64,000 nt of DNA from Haliclona indistincta. Taxonomy: Eukaryota; Porifera; Demospongiae; Haplosclerida; Chalinidae. The DNA is taken from positions 8,121,672 through 8,185,671 of the forward strand of contig OZ024785.1 of the NCBI GenBank assembly GCA_964017065.1. The letters are read 5' to 3'. Positions 44,592 to 57,590 of the stretch are shown in pieces. The translations under genes were made by a program, and so were the position numbers. How positions within the stretch are numbered: position 1 is the first letter of the stretch; every line of letters begins with the position of its first letter. A model generated the notes under the pieces. That model was not told the DNA's origin and did no database searches. It was given only the letters and a program-made list of their open reading frames with translations.

Positions 44592-44638
44592 CGTGGTGTC
44601 GTGGATAAAGCGACACCACTAGCTTTTTTTGCAACTCC

Positions 44639-44905
44639 ATGTCTTCCGCGATGTCTACCAAACTCGAATACTTGCAGAAGTACCTGTCTAAAGAGAGTGC
44701 CGATGAAAAGAGTAAGAAAGGGAAGAAGAAAGTTAAGAAACGCTCTAACTTAGTTATTTTAGATGACGACGTTGATTGGAAGGACTGAGCTCGTGCCTCA
44801 ACCAGGAGAATTTCAGATGACCAACCAGAAGAAAATCCAGGTAAGAAGGGGTATCGATGGGATGGAGTAGACAGATACAATGGATATAGCAGAGATGGTG
44901 GCTAA
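44639..44905 (+). pseudogene. BUD13-like fragment bud13'-2
   Basis: Same start (MSSAMSTKLEYLQKYL) and same C-terminal GYRWDGVDRYNGY. Here both ends are in one frame, broken only by a TGA after DDDVDWKD; the frame closes with TAA at 44,903-44,905. The middle of BUD13 is missing as in copy 1, so the collapse preceded the duplication. Confidence 0.65.
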
Positions 44906-45234
44906 TGAGGAAATAGTGGAGATCTGAAGACATGTAGTTAATTTAATGATAATAAATTATACTATCGTGTTTTTTTATTAAAAAATTTTTTTTGAGAACA
45001 CAAATTATTATGATAGTGATAGTATTAACACTATACAGAGCACACAATGAGAGACTGCTACAGTGGTAGTACTAACACAGAGCACACAATGAGAGACTGC
45101 TACAGTGGTAGTACTAACACAGAGCACACAATGAGAGACTGCAATAGCAGTTTACATTAGCACATGTCATGTTCCCTAGTATGGTGGTGTCATGCGTGCA
45201 TAGCTACATAGCTATCCAGCATTGTTAGGTAGAC
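44906..45234. other. Upstream region of the full GH5 copy
   Basis: Non-coding 329 bp with an A/T-rich stretch, the tandem repeat at 45,035-45,142, and the leader of the GH5 start codon. No clear core promoter. Confidence 0.5.
45035..45142. repeat. 42-bp tandem repeat, 2.6 units
   Basis: Two full units (45,035-45,076, 45,077-45,118) of acagagcacacaatgagaga.. and a partial third, about 100 bp upstream of the GH5 start codon. Confidence 0.9.
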
Positions 45235-46354
45235 ATGGTCGGTAAAGCTGTAGTGTTGTTGCTGCTGTTAGTGGCTGTGACTGCAGGTCACAGCTATGAC
45301 TTGTCTGGTATTAGAGTGGATGGAAACAAATTTGTGAACAACAAGAATGAAGTTGTAGTGCTGCGAGTGAGTTCATTCATCATGAGTGACTTTATGATGG
45401 TGACTATCACACATTTTGCAGGGCCTGGACCATTCTGGTACTGAGTATATGTGTGTTCAAGGTTATGGTATATTTGATGGTCCACATAACAGCTCTCTAG
45501 TCAATGGTCTGAAAGAATGGGGCAGTAATGCAGTACGAGTACCATTGAATGAGGATTGCTGGTTAGGCATCAATGGTGTCAAGCCACTGTATGCAGCTGA
45601 GAACTACCAGAATGCTATAGGAGAGTATGTCCGTATGCTGACTGATGCTGGTATGTAGCTATAGTGGAACTGCACTGGACAGTGCCCGGTAGTGATAAAG
45701 CTACTGGCCAGAAGAAGCCTATGCCTGATATGGACCATTCTGTTGAATTCTGGAAATCAGTTGCTAAGTTCTTTATGGACAATGACAAGGTGATTTTCGA
45801 GCTATTCAATGAGCCTTATCCCGATGGTGGACAGTGGAACAGCACTGAAGGATGGAGATGCTTCAGAGATGGTGGTTCCTGCTCTGGTGTGAACTACCAA
45901 GCAGCTGGCATGCAGACCTTGCTCAATGCTGTAAGAGGAACTGGAGCTAAGAATGTGATTCTAGCTGGGGGCTTGGCTTGGTCTAACTCTCTAGCCCAAT
46001 GGCTGCAGTACAAACCCACTGATCAGCTCAACAACCTTGGTGCCTCTTGGCATAGCTACAATTTCAACTACTGCAAGGAAAAGAGTTGCTGGGAGACCTC
46101 TGTGGGTAGAGTGAAGGCACAATACCCAGTCGTGGCAACAGAGTTTGGAGAGAATGACTGTAGTGGAGGATATGTAACTCCTCTCATGCAATGGATGGAT
46201 TCGGTCAGTATGAGCTACCTTGCCTGGACATACAACACATGGGACTGTAAGTCAGGACCTTGCTCTCATTAGTAGCTATGATAATGGGGGCGTACCCACC
46301 GGATACGGCACTGCTGTCAAGAACCACTACTCAAATCTGACTGTGCATGTCTAA
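45235..46354 (+). pseudogene. Full-length GH5 glycosidase copy with two frameshifts
   Basis: Exon 1 45,235-45,366 starts MVGKAVVLLLLLVAVTAG (signal peptide). A 55-bp intron 45,367-45,421 (GTGAGT..TTGCAG) joins in phase 0 to exon 2, giving RGLDHSGTEYMCVQG. NEP and TEFG catalytic motifs are both present. Damage against the 1-834 copy: one G lost near 45,655 (frame stops at 45,656-45,658), a 3-bp duplication (QKKP) and one T gained near 46,260. The last segment closes at TAA 46,352-46,354. It is the only place where the GH5 5' end is visible. Either a young pseudogene or a copy with two sequencing errors. Confidence 0.8.
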
Positions 46355-46602
46355 CCACAGCATGGGAATGAAGCTATACTAACAATACTACATAAACTAG
46401 TGTGAACAGGCGTAATTATTGAACATGTACACAATGTGAACAGTTCTTGATAACACACACAATGTATGTTACTTTAACTAAAATTATATTAACAATAGCT
46501 ATAATTAACAAGCAACAAAGCTGAACACATTGTGATGATACAGCATGTTGTGGCGTGCATTGCAAAACATGGTCACATTGCCAGATACGTGTATGTAGGT
46601 GT

Positions 46603-46612
46603 CCATATATGG
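46603..46612. promoter_or_regulatory. CCATATATGG box upstream of R8
   Basis: Perfect decamer 75 bp before the R8 ATG. Confidence 0.4.
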
Positions 46613-46687
46613 TAAGCTAGACCATTACTGTTCCTGCCAGTTACGACACTATCAGTGATCTTCAATAAACTGTCAGTGTTTGCTGCA

Positions 46688-49600
46688 ATGGCTAATACAC
46701 GTTGTGTTTCAATTGTGCTACTCCTGATAGTGAGCTTGTGCCAGAGTCAAAGCTCCTGTGATGAGTCTGAATGTAGAGCTAACTTGACAAGAGTAAACTG
46801 CAAATGTGACGATGATTGTGGACTCTATAATGACTGCTGTACGAACTACACACTAACAAACCAAGCACGACCAAGCTATCTGCACCAGCTGTTAGAATGC
46901 CAGGAAATGGTAACTATCAACAAAATAGACTCATTTATTAAATTTCATAGCAGTGTGCTAATGGTGTCAAGATGCCCATCAGAAATGAACAATTCTCAAT
47001 GCAGCAATCAATCACTCTTCCTACCAGTGACTGATCCACGCTCAAACTTAACCTTTCGCAACATCTACTGTGCTCTATGCAACAACATTACTCAGGAAGT
47101 TATCGTGCCGTGGGAAGCTCAATTCTTTTGTCCTGATATTACTATTACCCGCCTACATAATATAACATATGATACTGTTCTCAAGGAATGTGACTTATTG
47201 ACAATTTCCACTGATCTCCCATTATCTCAGATTCGTACATGTGTACCACACATCTCCACGTGCTCTAACACAAGTAGCTCAGAGCTAGAACACAACTGCA
47301 CCAGCAAGCCAGTCAATCTGGTCGTAGATAGGACTTTAGATGGTGTAAAAGTATACAGGAACCACTACTGTGCACTATGTAATGGAGCTTCTTCCACACG
47401 ATGCTGGATCAAAATCCCTCCTATACCAATATTTGCCACTTTGGGTAAGTTACACTAAAAATTCAGGGGTGGCAGCAAGGGGAAGCAATTACTCCCCAAA
47501 ATAACAGTAGGGGAACACTGTTCCCCTACTGTACTGTACTCACTTAGCTGACTACAGATATACAATTGCCTAAACAGCATACTTAAGTGGAAAGACTTAT
47601 CTGATGTTTTTTATTATTATACAGGACCGTTTGAAACAAAATTGAGTGTATCGTGGAACCAGCTCTTGACCACCAATGTAACAGTCTCTGGTTTTCCACC
47701 CTTCGTTCCACCTACTACTAGTCCTAGTCTTCCATCCTTCGTTCCACCTACTACCAGTCCTAGTCTTCCACCCTTCGTTCCACCAACTACTACTAGTCCT
47801 AGTCTTCCATCCTTCGTTCCACCTACTACTAGTCCTAGTCTTCCATCCTTCGTTCCACCTAGTACTAGCCCTAGTCTTCCATCCTTCGTTCCACCTACTA
47901 CTAGTCCTAGTCTTCCATCCTTCGTTCAACCTACTACTAGTCCTAGTCTTCCACCTACTATAGCTACTAGCCCAACACAATTATGCTCAAGTTTCTATTC
48001 TTGCGTAGAAAACAATACAGAACGGATATGTAGCTGTGATGAATCGTGCTCCTTATATGGAGATTGTTGTCATGACATACAACAACTGAACAGTACAAGC
48101 AATATTAGCAGCGCAAACATTTATAATATGGTGTCTTGTGTTCAAACGAGCTTTCCAGACCAACATGGTTATGAGAAGCCAGCTTACTATTACAATGCAT
48201 ACTTCATGGTTACTGCCTGTCCTCAGCAGTGGGTCTCCTCCCATTCAAACCAACAAACAGCACGGCAAATCCTCCATTCCTGCACTAACTCATCTCTCTC
48301 ACCAGTAACTGATCTAACAACAAACCTCACCTTTCGCAACACATACTGTGCTCAATGTAACAACATCAATCAGACCCAACTAGTGCATTGGAATGCAAAC
48401 TACTTCTGTGACACAGACAATGGCTCAATCGTTATCAACAGCTTATCACATATCAGGAAATATTGCCGAATTTCAAATTTCAGCCCCACTGTTAAGACTA
48501 GATCTTGCAATAGACTGGTTTCATCATGCCCAAATACTTTTGACAATCAAAGAGTGATATTCCAGTGCAAAAATAACGGATTGGAAATCTACATAGAGGA
48601 TCGAGTTCTTTTCAAAAACAGGTGGTGTGCAGAATGCAATGGAGCTATCAATTCTGAATGTTCTGTACTTTGCAGTCAGTGCTTAGGCAATTCTCCTGGA
48701 CAATTCCCACCACCAAGTAAGTGACAGTGCTAAATAAAATTGTACCTTTTAGGTAAAAATAAAAATTATGCTGCTGTAAAAATAAAGCACCAAAGGTGCA
48801 GATGCCTCAGTGGAATGCCACCATTTCACATACACAGTAAACCTCAGCTATTATACCTTTCAGTACAGCAAATCAGCAATCACAATGCAGTAATACCCGT
48901 ACCTATCACCTTGTAGCACATGCCATTCCTCTGGTCTTTATATTTATTTTAATTTGTTTAGTGTAGATTAATTATAATTGTCATGATGTTTCTGTTTTAT
49001 TTCTTGTGCATTTGTTTTGGTTTGTTGTTGTTCTGGATCTATATAATTATTATCTGTGGAGTCCATCAGCAGTAAACTTGGCTTAATTTTCGGTCTATTG
49101 TACTTCCTTTCTGTGTGCTGCTGTAAAGTCTGATAATAATAATAATAAAAATTCAACTCCCACAAAAATATACATATAATTAGGTTATTGACAAAAACTA
49201 CTGGTAAAGGGATTGCAAGTTGCTTGACCAGAAATTTGCTGCTAGCACATGCGCACAGTACGATTTCTGTACAATTAGTATACAGAAACACGCTATGGGC
49301 ATGCGCTAACAGGAACTTGTTTGTCAAGCAACCTGCAGTCCCCTGTACAGCAACAGTATATGAATCCTAAACTACATTATTAGTTATAATTTTCTTAATC
49401 TAGAGTTTGAATTCAGCAGATTTCTTGATGTTACTGGCACCGGACAAACAACGCAGAAAGTTGAATACACAATCAGAGTTTACTGCAAAGATGATGAAGT
49501 GTACGATACAAACACAGGTCAATGCAGGAGTATATTTGCCCCATTACCCAATATAACTCTCGATTATGAAGACAAGGAATTGAACTATACAGCTGAAGAA

Positions 49601-50725
49601 AGAAACAGTAGCAATACTACAGACACTATCACACCAAATAGAGATCCATTCAACTGTACATTAACTCTGATTGCACTGAATTCAAGTGAGTACGTGAGAG
49701 TGGACAATCACACAATACTCTACCAAGATCGACCATTCAAGGTTGTCACTCGAGATCATCTTGATAGACCTGTCATATGCATTAACCTGACTAACAATGG
49801 AACACTGTTAGTGAATGCTACTACAGTGGTAACACCACTGGCATTCATAGTACTAACATACATTGGTAGTAGCCTGTCCATCCTCGGTAGCATAGCAATT
49901 CTACTAACTTATTCTATCTTTCGTGAGCTAAGGTCTCTGCCCAGTAAGATCCTCATGAACCTAGCCACAGCATTCCTAGTGAGTGATCTACTCATTCTGC
50001 TGTATGGTGCATCATCTGTCAGTCCATTCACACTGGAAGGTACAGCTGCAATGGCTATTCTTCTTCACTTCTTCATGCTCAGTCGGTTCAGCTGGATGAG
50101 TCTCATGGCATTTGAGTCTTGTAGAGTGTTTGGTCTTGCTGTCAAACTGCAGTCAGACATTTCAAAGAAATCTAAAACCATACTCCTCATGGTCTATCTG
50201 GTCATTGGTTGGGGTCTCCCCCTCACCATCACATTAATCACTATTATCATCAACTATGCTACTGATGGTCTAGTGTTGTATGGCGAGACTAGTAATGGTA
50301 CTGTAGGCCCTCCATGGATCAACCACCCACCCTCTGCTGCTGTAGCTTTCCTGGGGCCTATTGTTCTGGCTCTTCTGTTCAATGCTGCAGCTTTCATAGC
50401 ATCAAGCGTGCTACTGTGCAAAGCAGCTTTTAGTGAAAAAAGAAGTGGCAGTAAAAATGGTGCAAACTTGCGTTACTTCCGTGTTATTGTAGCTCTATTC
50501 TCTGTCATGGGTCTGACATGGCTGTTTGGGTTCCTGGCTCTGATCGGTCAAATGAATTGGGCATGGTACCCATTCATTATTCTGAACAGCTCTCAAGCAC
50601 TGTGGATCGCTGCCACATTTCTACTGACAAAGAAGATCATCAAACTCTACTGTCACAAATTTAAACCAGAAGAAACTAAAACGTTTGAGCTTAAAGACAA
50701 CAGTAAAAAGAGTCTCAACCATTAA
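46688..50725 (+). CDS. Receptor R8: SMB 7TM receptor, intermediate stalk
   Basis: Exons: A 46,688-47,444, B 47,625-48,716, C 49,404-50,725; 1056 codons. Start MANTRCV. Exon B has 7 stalk repeats, the third with an extra Thr. The stalk of exon C is a hybrid: FEFS start like the long-stalk genes but KDDEVYDTNT and YGA-containing TM2 loop like the short-stalk genes. Intron B-C carries the family-M MITE. Preceded by the full GH5 copy and followed by gh5'-5. Poly(A) signal 50,873-50,878. Confidence 0.85.
47505..47532. repeat. Conserved intronic hairpin (best copy, intron A-B of R8)
   Basis: CAGTAGGGGAA and TTCCCCTACTG flank CACTG. The same hairpin, sometimes with one mismatch, lies about 60-90 bp behind the exon A donor in nearly every receptor gene of the array. 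Confidence 0.7.
47696..47950 (+). repeat. Coding minisatellite, 36-bp unit x7 (R8)
   Basis: Seven in-frame units, one enlarged by 3 bp (PPTTTSPS). Confidence 0.95.
49206..49345. mobile_element. Family-M MITE in intron B-C of R8 (diverged)
   Basis: Same insertion as in R3, R5 and R7. The left end reads AAAGGG instead of CAGGGG, and an extra 'agaaatttg' stretch is present. Confidence 0.7.
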
Positions 50726-50881
50726 AACAACCCACCAACTGTGTAACAGTCTTCTAATAGTATAATAAATGTATTAATCTTGTGCTGTTATCTTTTCATA
50801 TTGTTGTAGTAGCCCCAAAAAATGCTCCCTGACTCTTATGTATTTTTTAAATCTCCACTGTAAACACCAGTGAATAAATAA

Positions 50882-51302
50882 TAAGAGGAACTGGAGCTAA
50901 GAATGTGATTCTAGCTGGGGGCTTGGCTTGGTCCAACTCTCTAGCCCAATGGCTGCAATATAAACCCACTGATCAGCTCAACAACCTTGGTGCCTATTGG
51001 CATAGCTACAATTTCAACTACTGCAAGGAAAAGAGTTGCTGGGAGACCTCTGTGGGTAGAGTGAAGGCTCAATACCCAGTCGTGGCAACTGAGTTTGGAG
51101 AGAATGACTGTAGTGGAGAATATGTAACTCCTCTCATGCAATGGATGGATTCGGTCGGTATGAGCTACCTTGCCTGGACATACAACACATGGGACTGTAA
51201 GTCAGGAGCTGCTCTCATTAGCAGCTATGATAATGGGGGCGTACCCACTGGATACTGAACTGCTGTCAAGAACCACTACTCAAGCTGACTGTGCATGTCT
51301 AA
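50882..51302 (+). pseudogene. GH5 3'-terminal fragment gh5'-5 (broken)
   Basis: Common junction after R8. The frame is open from the Val codon at 50,905 to a TGA at 51,256-51,258 (GGC to TGA area in TGYG), with one more base lost near 51,281 and the ancestral stop at 51,300-51,302. TEFG Glu kept. Confidence 0.85.
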
Positions 51303-51621
51303 TTACAGTACCATCTGGATACAAAACCACTTGTCTGGTTTACACATGCAGGCTAATGAGCATGCGCAGTTAATACAATTGTCAATTGACAGACAGTAAA
51401 CACTTAACTACACAAATAGTATACCTAGCTATATAAACAATGGGCAGACATCCGGATATACCACCAGATGACAGACAACCAGATGTCCGGATAATGCAAT
51501 GTACATCCGTTTTCAGCACTAATACATATATGTAGGAGTCCATATGTAAGCCAGACCATTACTGTTCCTGCTAGTTACGACACTATCAGTGATCTTCAAT
51601 AAACTGTCAGTGCTTGCTGCA
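51303..51621. other. R9 upstream region
   Basis: A unique 200-bp stretch with an inverted repeat around agacatccggatat / accagatgtccggat (about 51,448-51,494) replaces the usual GH5 3' flank; then the receptor leader resumes. The CCATATATGG box is broken (CCATATGTAA). Confidence 0.5.
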
Positions 51622-54600
51622 ATGGCTAACACATGTTGTGTTTTAATTGTGCTACTCCTGATAGTGAACTTGTGCCAGAGTCAAAGCTCCTGTGATGAGT
51701 CTGAATGTAGAGCTAACTTGACAAGAGTAAACTGCAAGTGTGACAATGATTGTGGACTCTTTAATGACTGCTGTTCGAACTACACACTAACTAACCAATC
51801 ACGACCAAGCTATCTGCACCAGCTATTAGAATGCCAAGGAATGGTAACTATCAACAAGACAGACTTTATTGACTTATTATCTGTGCTAATGGTGTCAAGA
51901 TGCCCATCAGAAATGAACAATTCGCAATGCAGCAATCAATCACTCTTCCTACCAGTCTCTGATCCACGCTCAAACTTCACCTTTCGTAACATCTACTGTG
52001 CTCTATGCAACAACATTACCCTTGAACAAGTCGTGCTATGGGAACCTCAATTCTTTTGTCCTGATATTACTGTTTCCCGCCTACATAATATAACATATGA
52101 TACTGTTCTGAAGGAATGTGACTTATTAACAATTTCCACTGATCTCCCATTCTCTCAGATTCGTACATGTGTACCGCACATTTCAATGTGCTCTAACACA
52201 AGTAGCTCAGAGCTAGAACACAACTGTACCAGCAAGCCAGTCAATCTGGTTGTAGATCGGACTTTAGATGGTGCAAAAGTATACAGGAATCACTACTGTG
52301 CACTATGTAATGGAGCTTCTTCCACATTATGCTGGATCAAGTTCCCTAATCTAGTAGTCGCTTTGGGTAAGTTACACTTAAAATTCAAGGGAGGTGGCAA
52401 GGGAAGCAATTGTTCCACAGTAGGGAAACACTGTTCACCTACTGTACTGTACTCACTCAGCTGACTACAGATAATATAATTGCCTAAACAGCTTAACTAC
52501 TTATCCCTTTAATTGCTGAATTATTTCGTCCAAATTTTGACCTGGTCTAAACTGGTAGTTTGTCCTGCAATTTTCTCCACCATCCCGTACGCTAGCTGTT
52601 CCAAACTAGCACCCTCTTCTCCTGGCATATAAAATTTTATGACCATGTGCTAAACTCCAAGTTGGCCACTCCCACTTCGGATTTTGGTCTTCGTCTAGCC
52701 ATGGTGAATGATACAAAAAAGCAAACAGGGCAGTTTAGACCATAATCAATGCAAAGTGTGCGTTTCCGGGCATCCTGAAGCCACAAAAATGCAAAAATTT
52801 GCCACGGCGCTTAGCGCCTTTCGGTCCCGCCCTATGGGAAACAAACCTATGTCAATCTTCGGTCACAGTAATGTTTTAGTTGAATAAGTGCGAGAAACAA
52901 TTTTGTTTTTTTAGGCATTCTACACCTTGGCTTAATTTGAGATTTCTGAGGCACTCTACACACTATTTATGATGTCCAATGTGGGTGGTACTGATTATGA
53001 CGCCTAAAGGCGTCGTAGGGGTTAAAGGGTTAAGTGGAAAGACTTATCTGTTTTTTTTTATAATTATACAGGACGGTATAAAACAAAATTGAGTGTATCG
53101 TGGAACCACTTCTTGACCATCAATGTAACAGTCTCTGGTTTTCTACCCTTCGTTCCACCTACCACTAGCCCAACACAATCATGCTCAAGTTTCTATTCTT
53201 GCGCAGAAAACAATACAACACAAAGATGTAGCTGTGATGAATCGTGCTCCTTATATGGAGATTGTTGTCATGACGTACAACAACTGAACAGTACAAGCAA
53301 TCTTAGCAGCGGAAACCTTTATAATATGCTGTCTTGTGTTCAAACAAGTTTTCCAGACCAACATGGTGAAGAGAAGCCAGCTTACGATTACAATGCATAC
53401 TTCATGGTTACTGCCTGTCCTCAGCAGTGGGTCTCCTCCCATTCAAACCAACAAGCAGCACAGCAAATCCTCCATTACTGCACTAACTCATCTCTCTCAC
53501 CAGTAACTGATCCAACAACAAACTTCACCTTTCGCAACACATACTGTGCTCAATGCAACAACATCAATCAGACCCAACTAGTGCATTGGAGTGCAAGCTA
53601 CTTCTGTGACACAGACAATGGATCAATCATTATCAACAGCTTATCAAGTATCAGGAAATATTGCCTAATTTCGAAAATCAGAACCACTGTTAAGACTAGA
53701 TCTTGCAAAAGACTGGTTTCATCATGTCCAAATAGTTTTGATAATCAAAGTGTCATATTCCAGTGCAAAAATAATGGATTAGAAATCTACATAAAGGGTG
53801 AAGTTCTTTTCAAAAACAGGTGGTGTGCAGAATGCAATGGAGCTATCAATTCTGAATGTTTCGGACTTTTCCGACCTGTGGATTGTGATCTATGCGTAAT
53901 AGTTCTTCCTACAGCACGCATACTACCACTACCAAGTAAGTGACAGTGCTAAATAAAATTGTACTTTTTAAGTAAAATTTATGCTGCTGTAAAAAAACTC
54001 AACTCCCACAATAATTACGATTGGGTTATTGGTAGAAGCTACTGGTATAGCAACAGTATATGAATCTTAAACTACAAATTAGTTACAATTCTCTTAATCT
54101 AGATTTTGCATTCAGTGGACTTCTTGATGTTACTGGCACCGGACAAACAACACAGAAAGTTGAATACACAATCAGAGTTTACTGCGAAGATGATGAAGTG
54201 TACGATAGAAACACAGGTCAATGCAGGAGTATATTTGCCCAATTACCCAATATACCTATCAATGATACAGCTAATCATGAAGAAACAAACAGTAGCAATA
54301 CTACAGACACTATCACACCTAATAATGATCCATTCAACTGTACATTAACTCTGATTGCACTGAATTCAAGTGAGTACGCGAGAGTGGATAATCACACAAT
54401 ACTCTACCAAGATCAACCATTCAAGGTTGTCACTCGAGATCATCTTGATAGACCTGTCATCTGCATTAACCTGACTAACAATGGAACACGGTTAGTGAAT
54501 GCTACTATAGTGGTAACACCATTGGCATTCATAGTACTGACATACATTGGTAGTAGCCTGTCCATCCTCGGTAGCATAGCAATTCTACTAACTTATTCTA

Positions 54601-55409
54601 TCTTTCGTGAGCTAAGGTCTCTGCCCAGTAAGATCCTCATGAACCTAGCCACAGCATTCCTAGTGAGTGATCTACTCATTCTGCTGTATGGTGCATCATC
54701 TGCCAGTCCATTCACACTGGAAGGTACAGCTACAATGGCTATTCTTCTCCACTTCTTCATGCTCAGTCGGTTCAGCTGGATGAGTCCCATGGCATTTGAG
54801 TCTTGTCGAGTGTTTGGTCTTGCTGTCAAACTGCAGTCAGACATTTCAAAGAAATCTAAAACCATACTCCTCTTGGTCTATCTGGTCATCGGTTGGGGTC
54901 TCCCCCTCACCATCACATTAATCACTATTATCATCAACTATGCTACTGATGATCTAGTGTTGTATGGAGAGACTAGTAATGGTACCGTAGGCCCTCCATG
55001 GATCAACCACCCACCCTCTGCTGCTGTAGCTTTCCTGGGGCCTATTGTTCTGGCTCTTCTGTTCAATGCTGCAGCATTCATAGCATCAAGCGTGCTACTG
55101 TGCAAAGCAGCTTTTAGTGAACAAAGAAGCGGCAGTAAAAATGGCGCAAACTTGCGTTATTTCCGTGTCATCATAGCTCTTTTCTCTGTCATGGGTCTGA
55201 CATGGCTGTTTGGGTTCCTGGCTCTGATCGGTCAAATGAGTTGGGCATGGTACCCGTTCATTATTCTGAACAGCTCTCAAGCACTGTGGATCGCTGCCAC
55301 ATTTCTACTGACAAAGAAGATCATCAAACTCTACTGTCACAAATTTAAACCAGAAGAAACTAAAACATCTGAGCTTAAAGACAATAGTAAAAGGAGTCTC
55401 AACCATTAA
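51622..55409 (+). CDS. Receptor R9: SMB 7TM receptor, short stalk
   Basis: Exons: A 51,622-52,366, B 53,072-53,935, C 54,103-55,409; 971 codons. One stalk repeat in exon B. Exon C is a recombinant: FAFSGLLDV start, EDDEVYDRNTG and NIPINDTANHEE stalk like the long-stalk genes, then the YGA form of TM2. Odd residues: Pro in TM3 (SWMSPMAF) and Asp for Gly in ECL2 (TDDLVLY). Intron A-B (705 bp) is enlarged by a TTAA element. Poly(A) signal 55,539-55,544. Confidence 0.85.
52505..53029. mobile_element. TTAA element (E3 family) in intron A-B of R9
   Basis: Begins CCCTTTAA after a mutated TTAT and ends GGTTAAAGGG before TTAA (53,030-53,033), at the same intron site as the elements in R4 and R10. A subterminal hairpin GACGCC-TAAA-GGCGTC lies near the right end. 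No protein coding. Confidence 0.75.
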
Positions 55410-55550
55410 AACAACCAACCAACTGTGTAACAGTCTTCTAATAGTGTATTAATCTTGTGCTGTTATCTTTTCATATTGTTGTAGTAGCCCAAAAAAATTG
55501 CTCCCTGACTTTTTAAATCTCCACTGTAAACACCAGTGAATAAATAATAA

Positions 55551-55973
55551 TAAGAGGAACTGGAGCTAAGAATGTGATTCTAGCTGGGGGCTTGGCTTGG
55601 TCTAACTCTCTAGCCCAATGGCTGCAGTACAAACCCACTGATCAGCTCAACAACCTTGGTGCCTCTTGGCATAGCTACAATTTTAACTACTGCAAAGAAA
55701 AGAGTTGCTGGTTGCTGAAAGAGTTGTAGAGTGAAGGCTCAATACCCAGTCGTGGCAACTGCGTTTGGAGAGAATGATTGTAGTGGAGGATATGTAACTC
55801 CTCTCATGCAATGGATGGATTCGGTCAGTATGAGCTATCTTGCCTGGACATACAACACAAGGGACTGTAAGTCAGGACCTGCTCTCATTAGCAGCTATGA
55901 TAACGGGGGCGTACTCTCTGGATATGGCACTGCTGTCAAGAACCACTACTCAAAGCTGACTGTGCATGTCTAA
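55551..55973 (+). pseudogene. GH5 3'-terminal fragment gh5'-6, nucleophile lost
   Basis: Common junction after R9. About 14 bp near 55,710-55,725 are replaced by a 15-bp partial copy of neighbouring sequence (template-switch-like), breaking the frame. Downstream the motif reads TAFG: the catalytic Glu has become Ala (GAG to GCG). Ends at TAA 55,971-55,973. Confidence 0.85.
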
Positions 55974-56893
55974 CTACAGCATGGGAATTAAGTTTGACTA
56001 ACAATACTACCACTTTAGGCGCTAATAGGCGCGAATCTTAGGACCGCCATATTGACGGTATTGTGCTGCTGGTAAACACAAGATTTTCGTTTGTTTGCGC
56101 GCTTGGCAGGCTACTTTCCACTTGCAAGCGATAGAATATTACATTGCAAGCTTAAGAGTTTACAAACGAACATTACTGCCACAATCTCGGTCAAGAAAGC
56201 GAAGTTAGCAAGCAGTTGACTGCTTGAAACTGGTCCAGTATTGCTGCTGTTCTGTATCAGCCAGCTATTATCGATTGGACTGTTCGATCAAGGCCGCTAT
56301 CCAGTATTGTTTGCTACCATGATGTAGTTGCGCGTAGACACAGTGTGCCAGTAAAATCGAACAAAATGTCAGTAGTTTCGTTCCACATTTCCCGCTTTGC
56401 TGGCTGTTCGAAAGATAGAAACGCGCGTTTTCAAGCTCTAGTGACTAATAAATTATAAGCAATATACTTTCGCTTGTGTGTGCAAAGTAACTAGAGTAAA
56501 CCACCTATATTCGGCCACCATCTATTATCGTCCACTCGTTCGTACATTTGCAAATACGCTACACAGATCAAACTTGACCGACGTATAGACGACACACACT
56601 TCCTCTGCCTGCATTGCAAATTTGCAGCTCGTAAATGCTTCTTTGTCTACTGTGGAGACGAAGAAAGTGGGTAGCCGAAAACATTGATTATCGCCGGGCT
56701 AAAGTAATCTATTATCCGGCACCAGTCCTAGTGACTGATAGACGAATAGGGTGGGATTGCAAGTCAGTACTGCAAACACCTTTATCCATCAGCATTACAA
56801 CGAGCTACAATTGAAAAGTTCTCGCCTTGCCGTCCGGGTAATTTTCTTTTCTAAAGACCCCGGGGTCGAGCAAATCTTTGTTCGGCAACTTCA

Positions 56894-57590
56894 TTTCAAA
56901 GAAATGTGAATAGCTAATTAAAGGATGAAGAGAGGAGAGACTTCAAATAAGAGAGAGAAAGAGCCGATTTATTAGATACAGGGAGACTATTCCAGAGTTT
57001 GATTGACGATGGATAAAATGAATTAAAATATGAAGATGATTTGCAGTGAATTGGAATAAGATTGAATGGAGAATAATTACGGGAAAAATAAGATGGAGAT
57101 TGAAGTGGAGAATGATTGAATGAGAAAGATGATTTTTTTAATTTGAAGATTGTTAGAATTTTAGCAGATTTCCTTCGTTGTGCCAAATTTGTAACTTTTA
57201 GGGAGGAAAGAAGAAGGTTGTAGTCTGTCGACCATGATTTTGAAACCAGTTTTAAGGCAAAAAATTGAACTGACTCAAGGGCTGAGATGGTAGTCGAGGA
57301 AGATGGATCCCATATGACGGAACAATATTCAAGAATTGGACGAACCAGAGTGAAGTAGAGAGTTAATAAGGTGGAAGAAGTGCAATGTATATAAAAGAGG
57401 CGGTATATCAGCCCAAGCACCTTCTTAGCCTTTTTACAAATGTTTTGGATATGTAATGACCATGAGAGATTCGGTTTGAATAGAAGAACCAGATATTTGA
57501 AGGATTGGACTCTTTCAAGAGTGATATCTGAAATCATCACAGGAGGGAAAGAGTCAAAATAGGACTGAGGGCGGAAAGAAAAAATCATAC
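56894..57590 (-). mobile_element. LINE 3' fragment (reverse transcriptase C-terminus)
   Basis: A minus-strand frame (57,588-56,914, 224 residues) shows the non-LTR RT tail pattern: FKYL.(V/G)LLF...LSW..HI..ICKKAKK.LGLIYR, then YCSVIWDPS and IKLWNSLP. The RT catalytic core and everything upstream are missing, so it is 5'-truncated and dead. Jockey/CR1-like by general appearance only. Confidence 0.8.

Noticed and set aside
47597..47980. Minus-strand frame of WKTRTSSRWNEG repeats
   Set aside because: Antisense shadow of the R8 minisatellite, no start context or homology.
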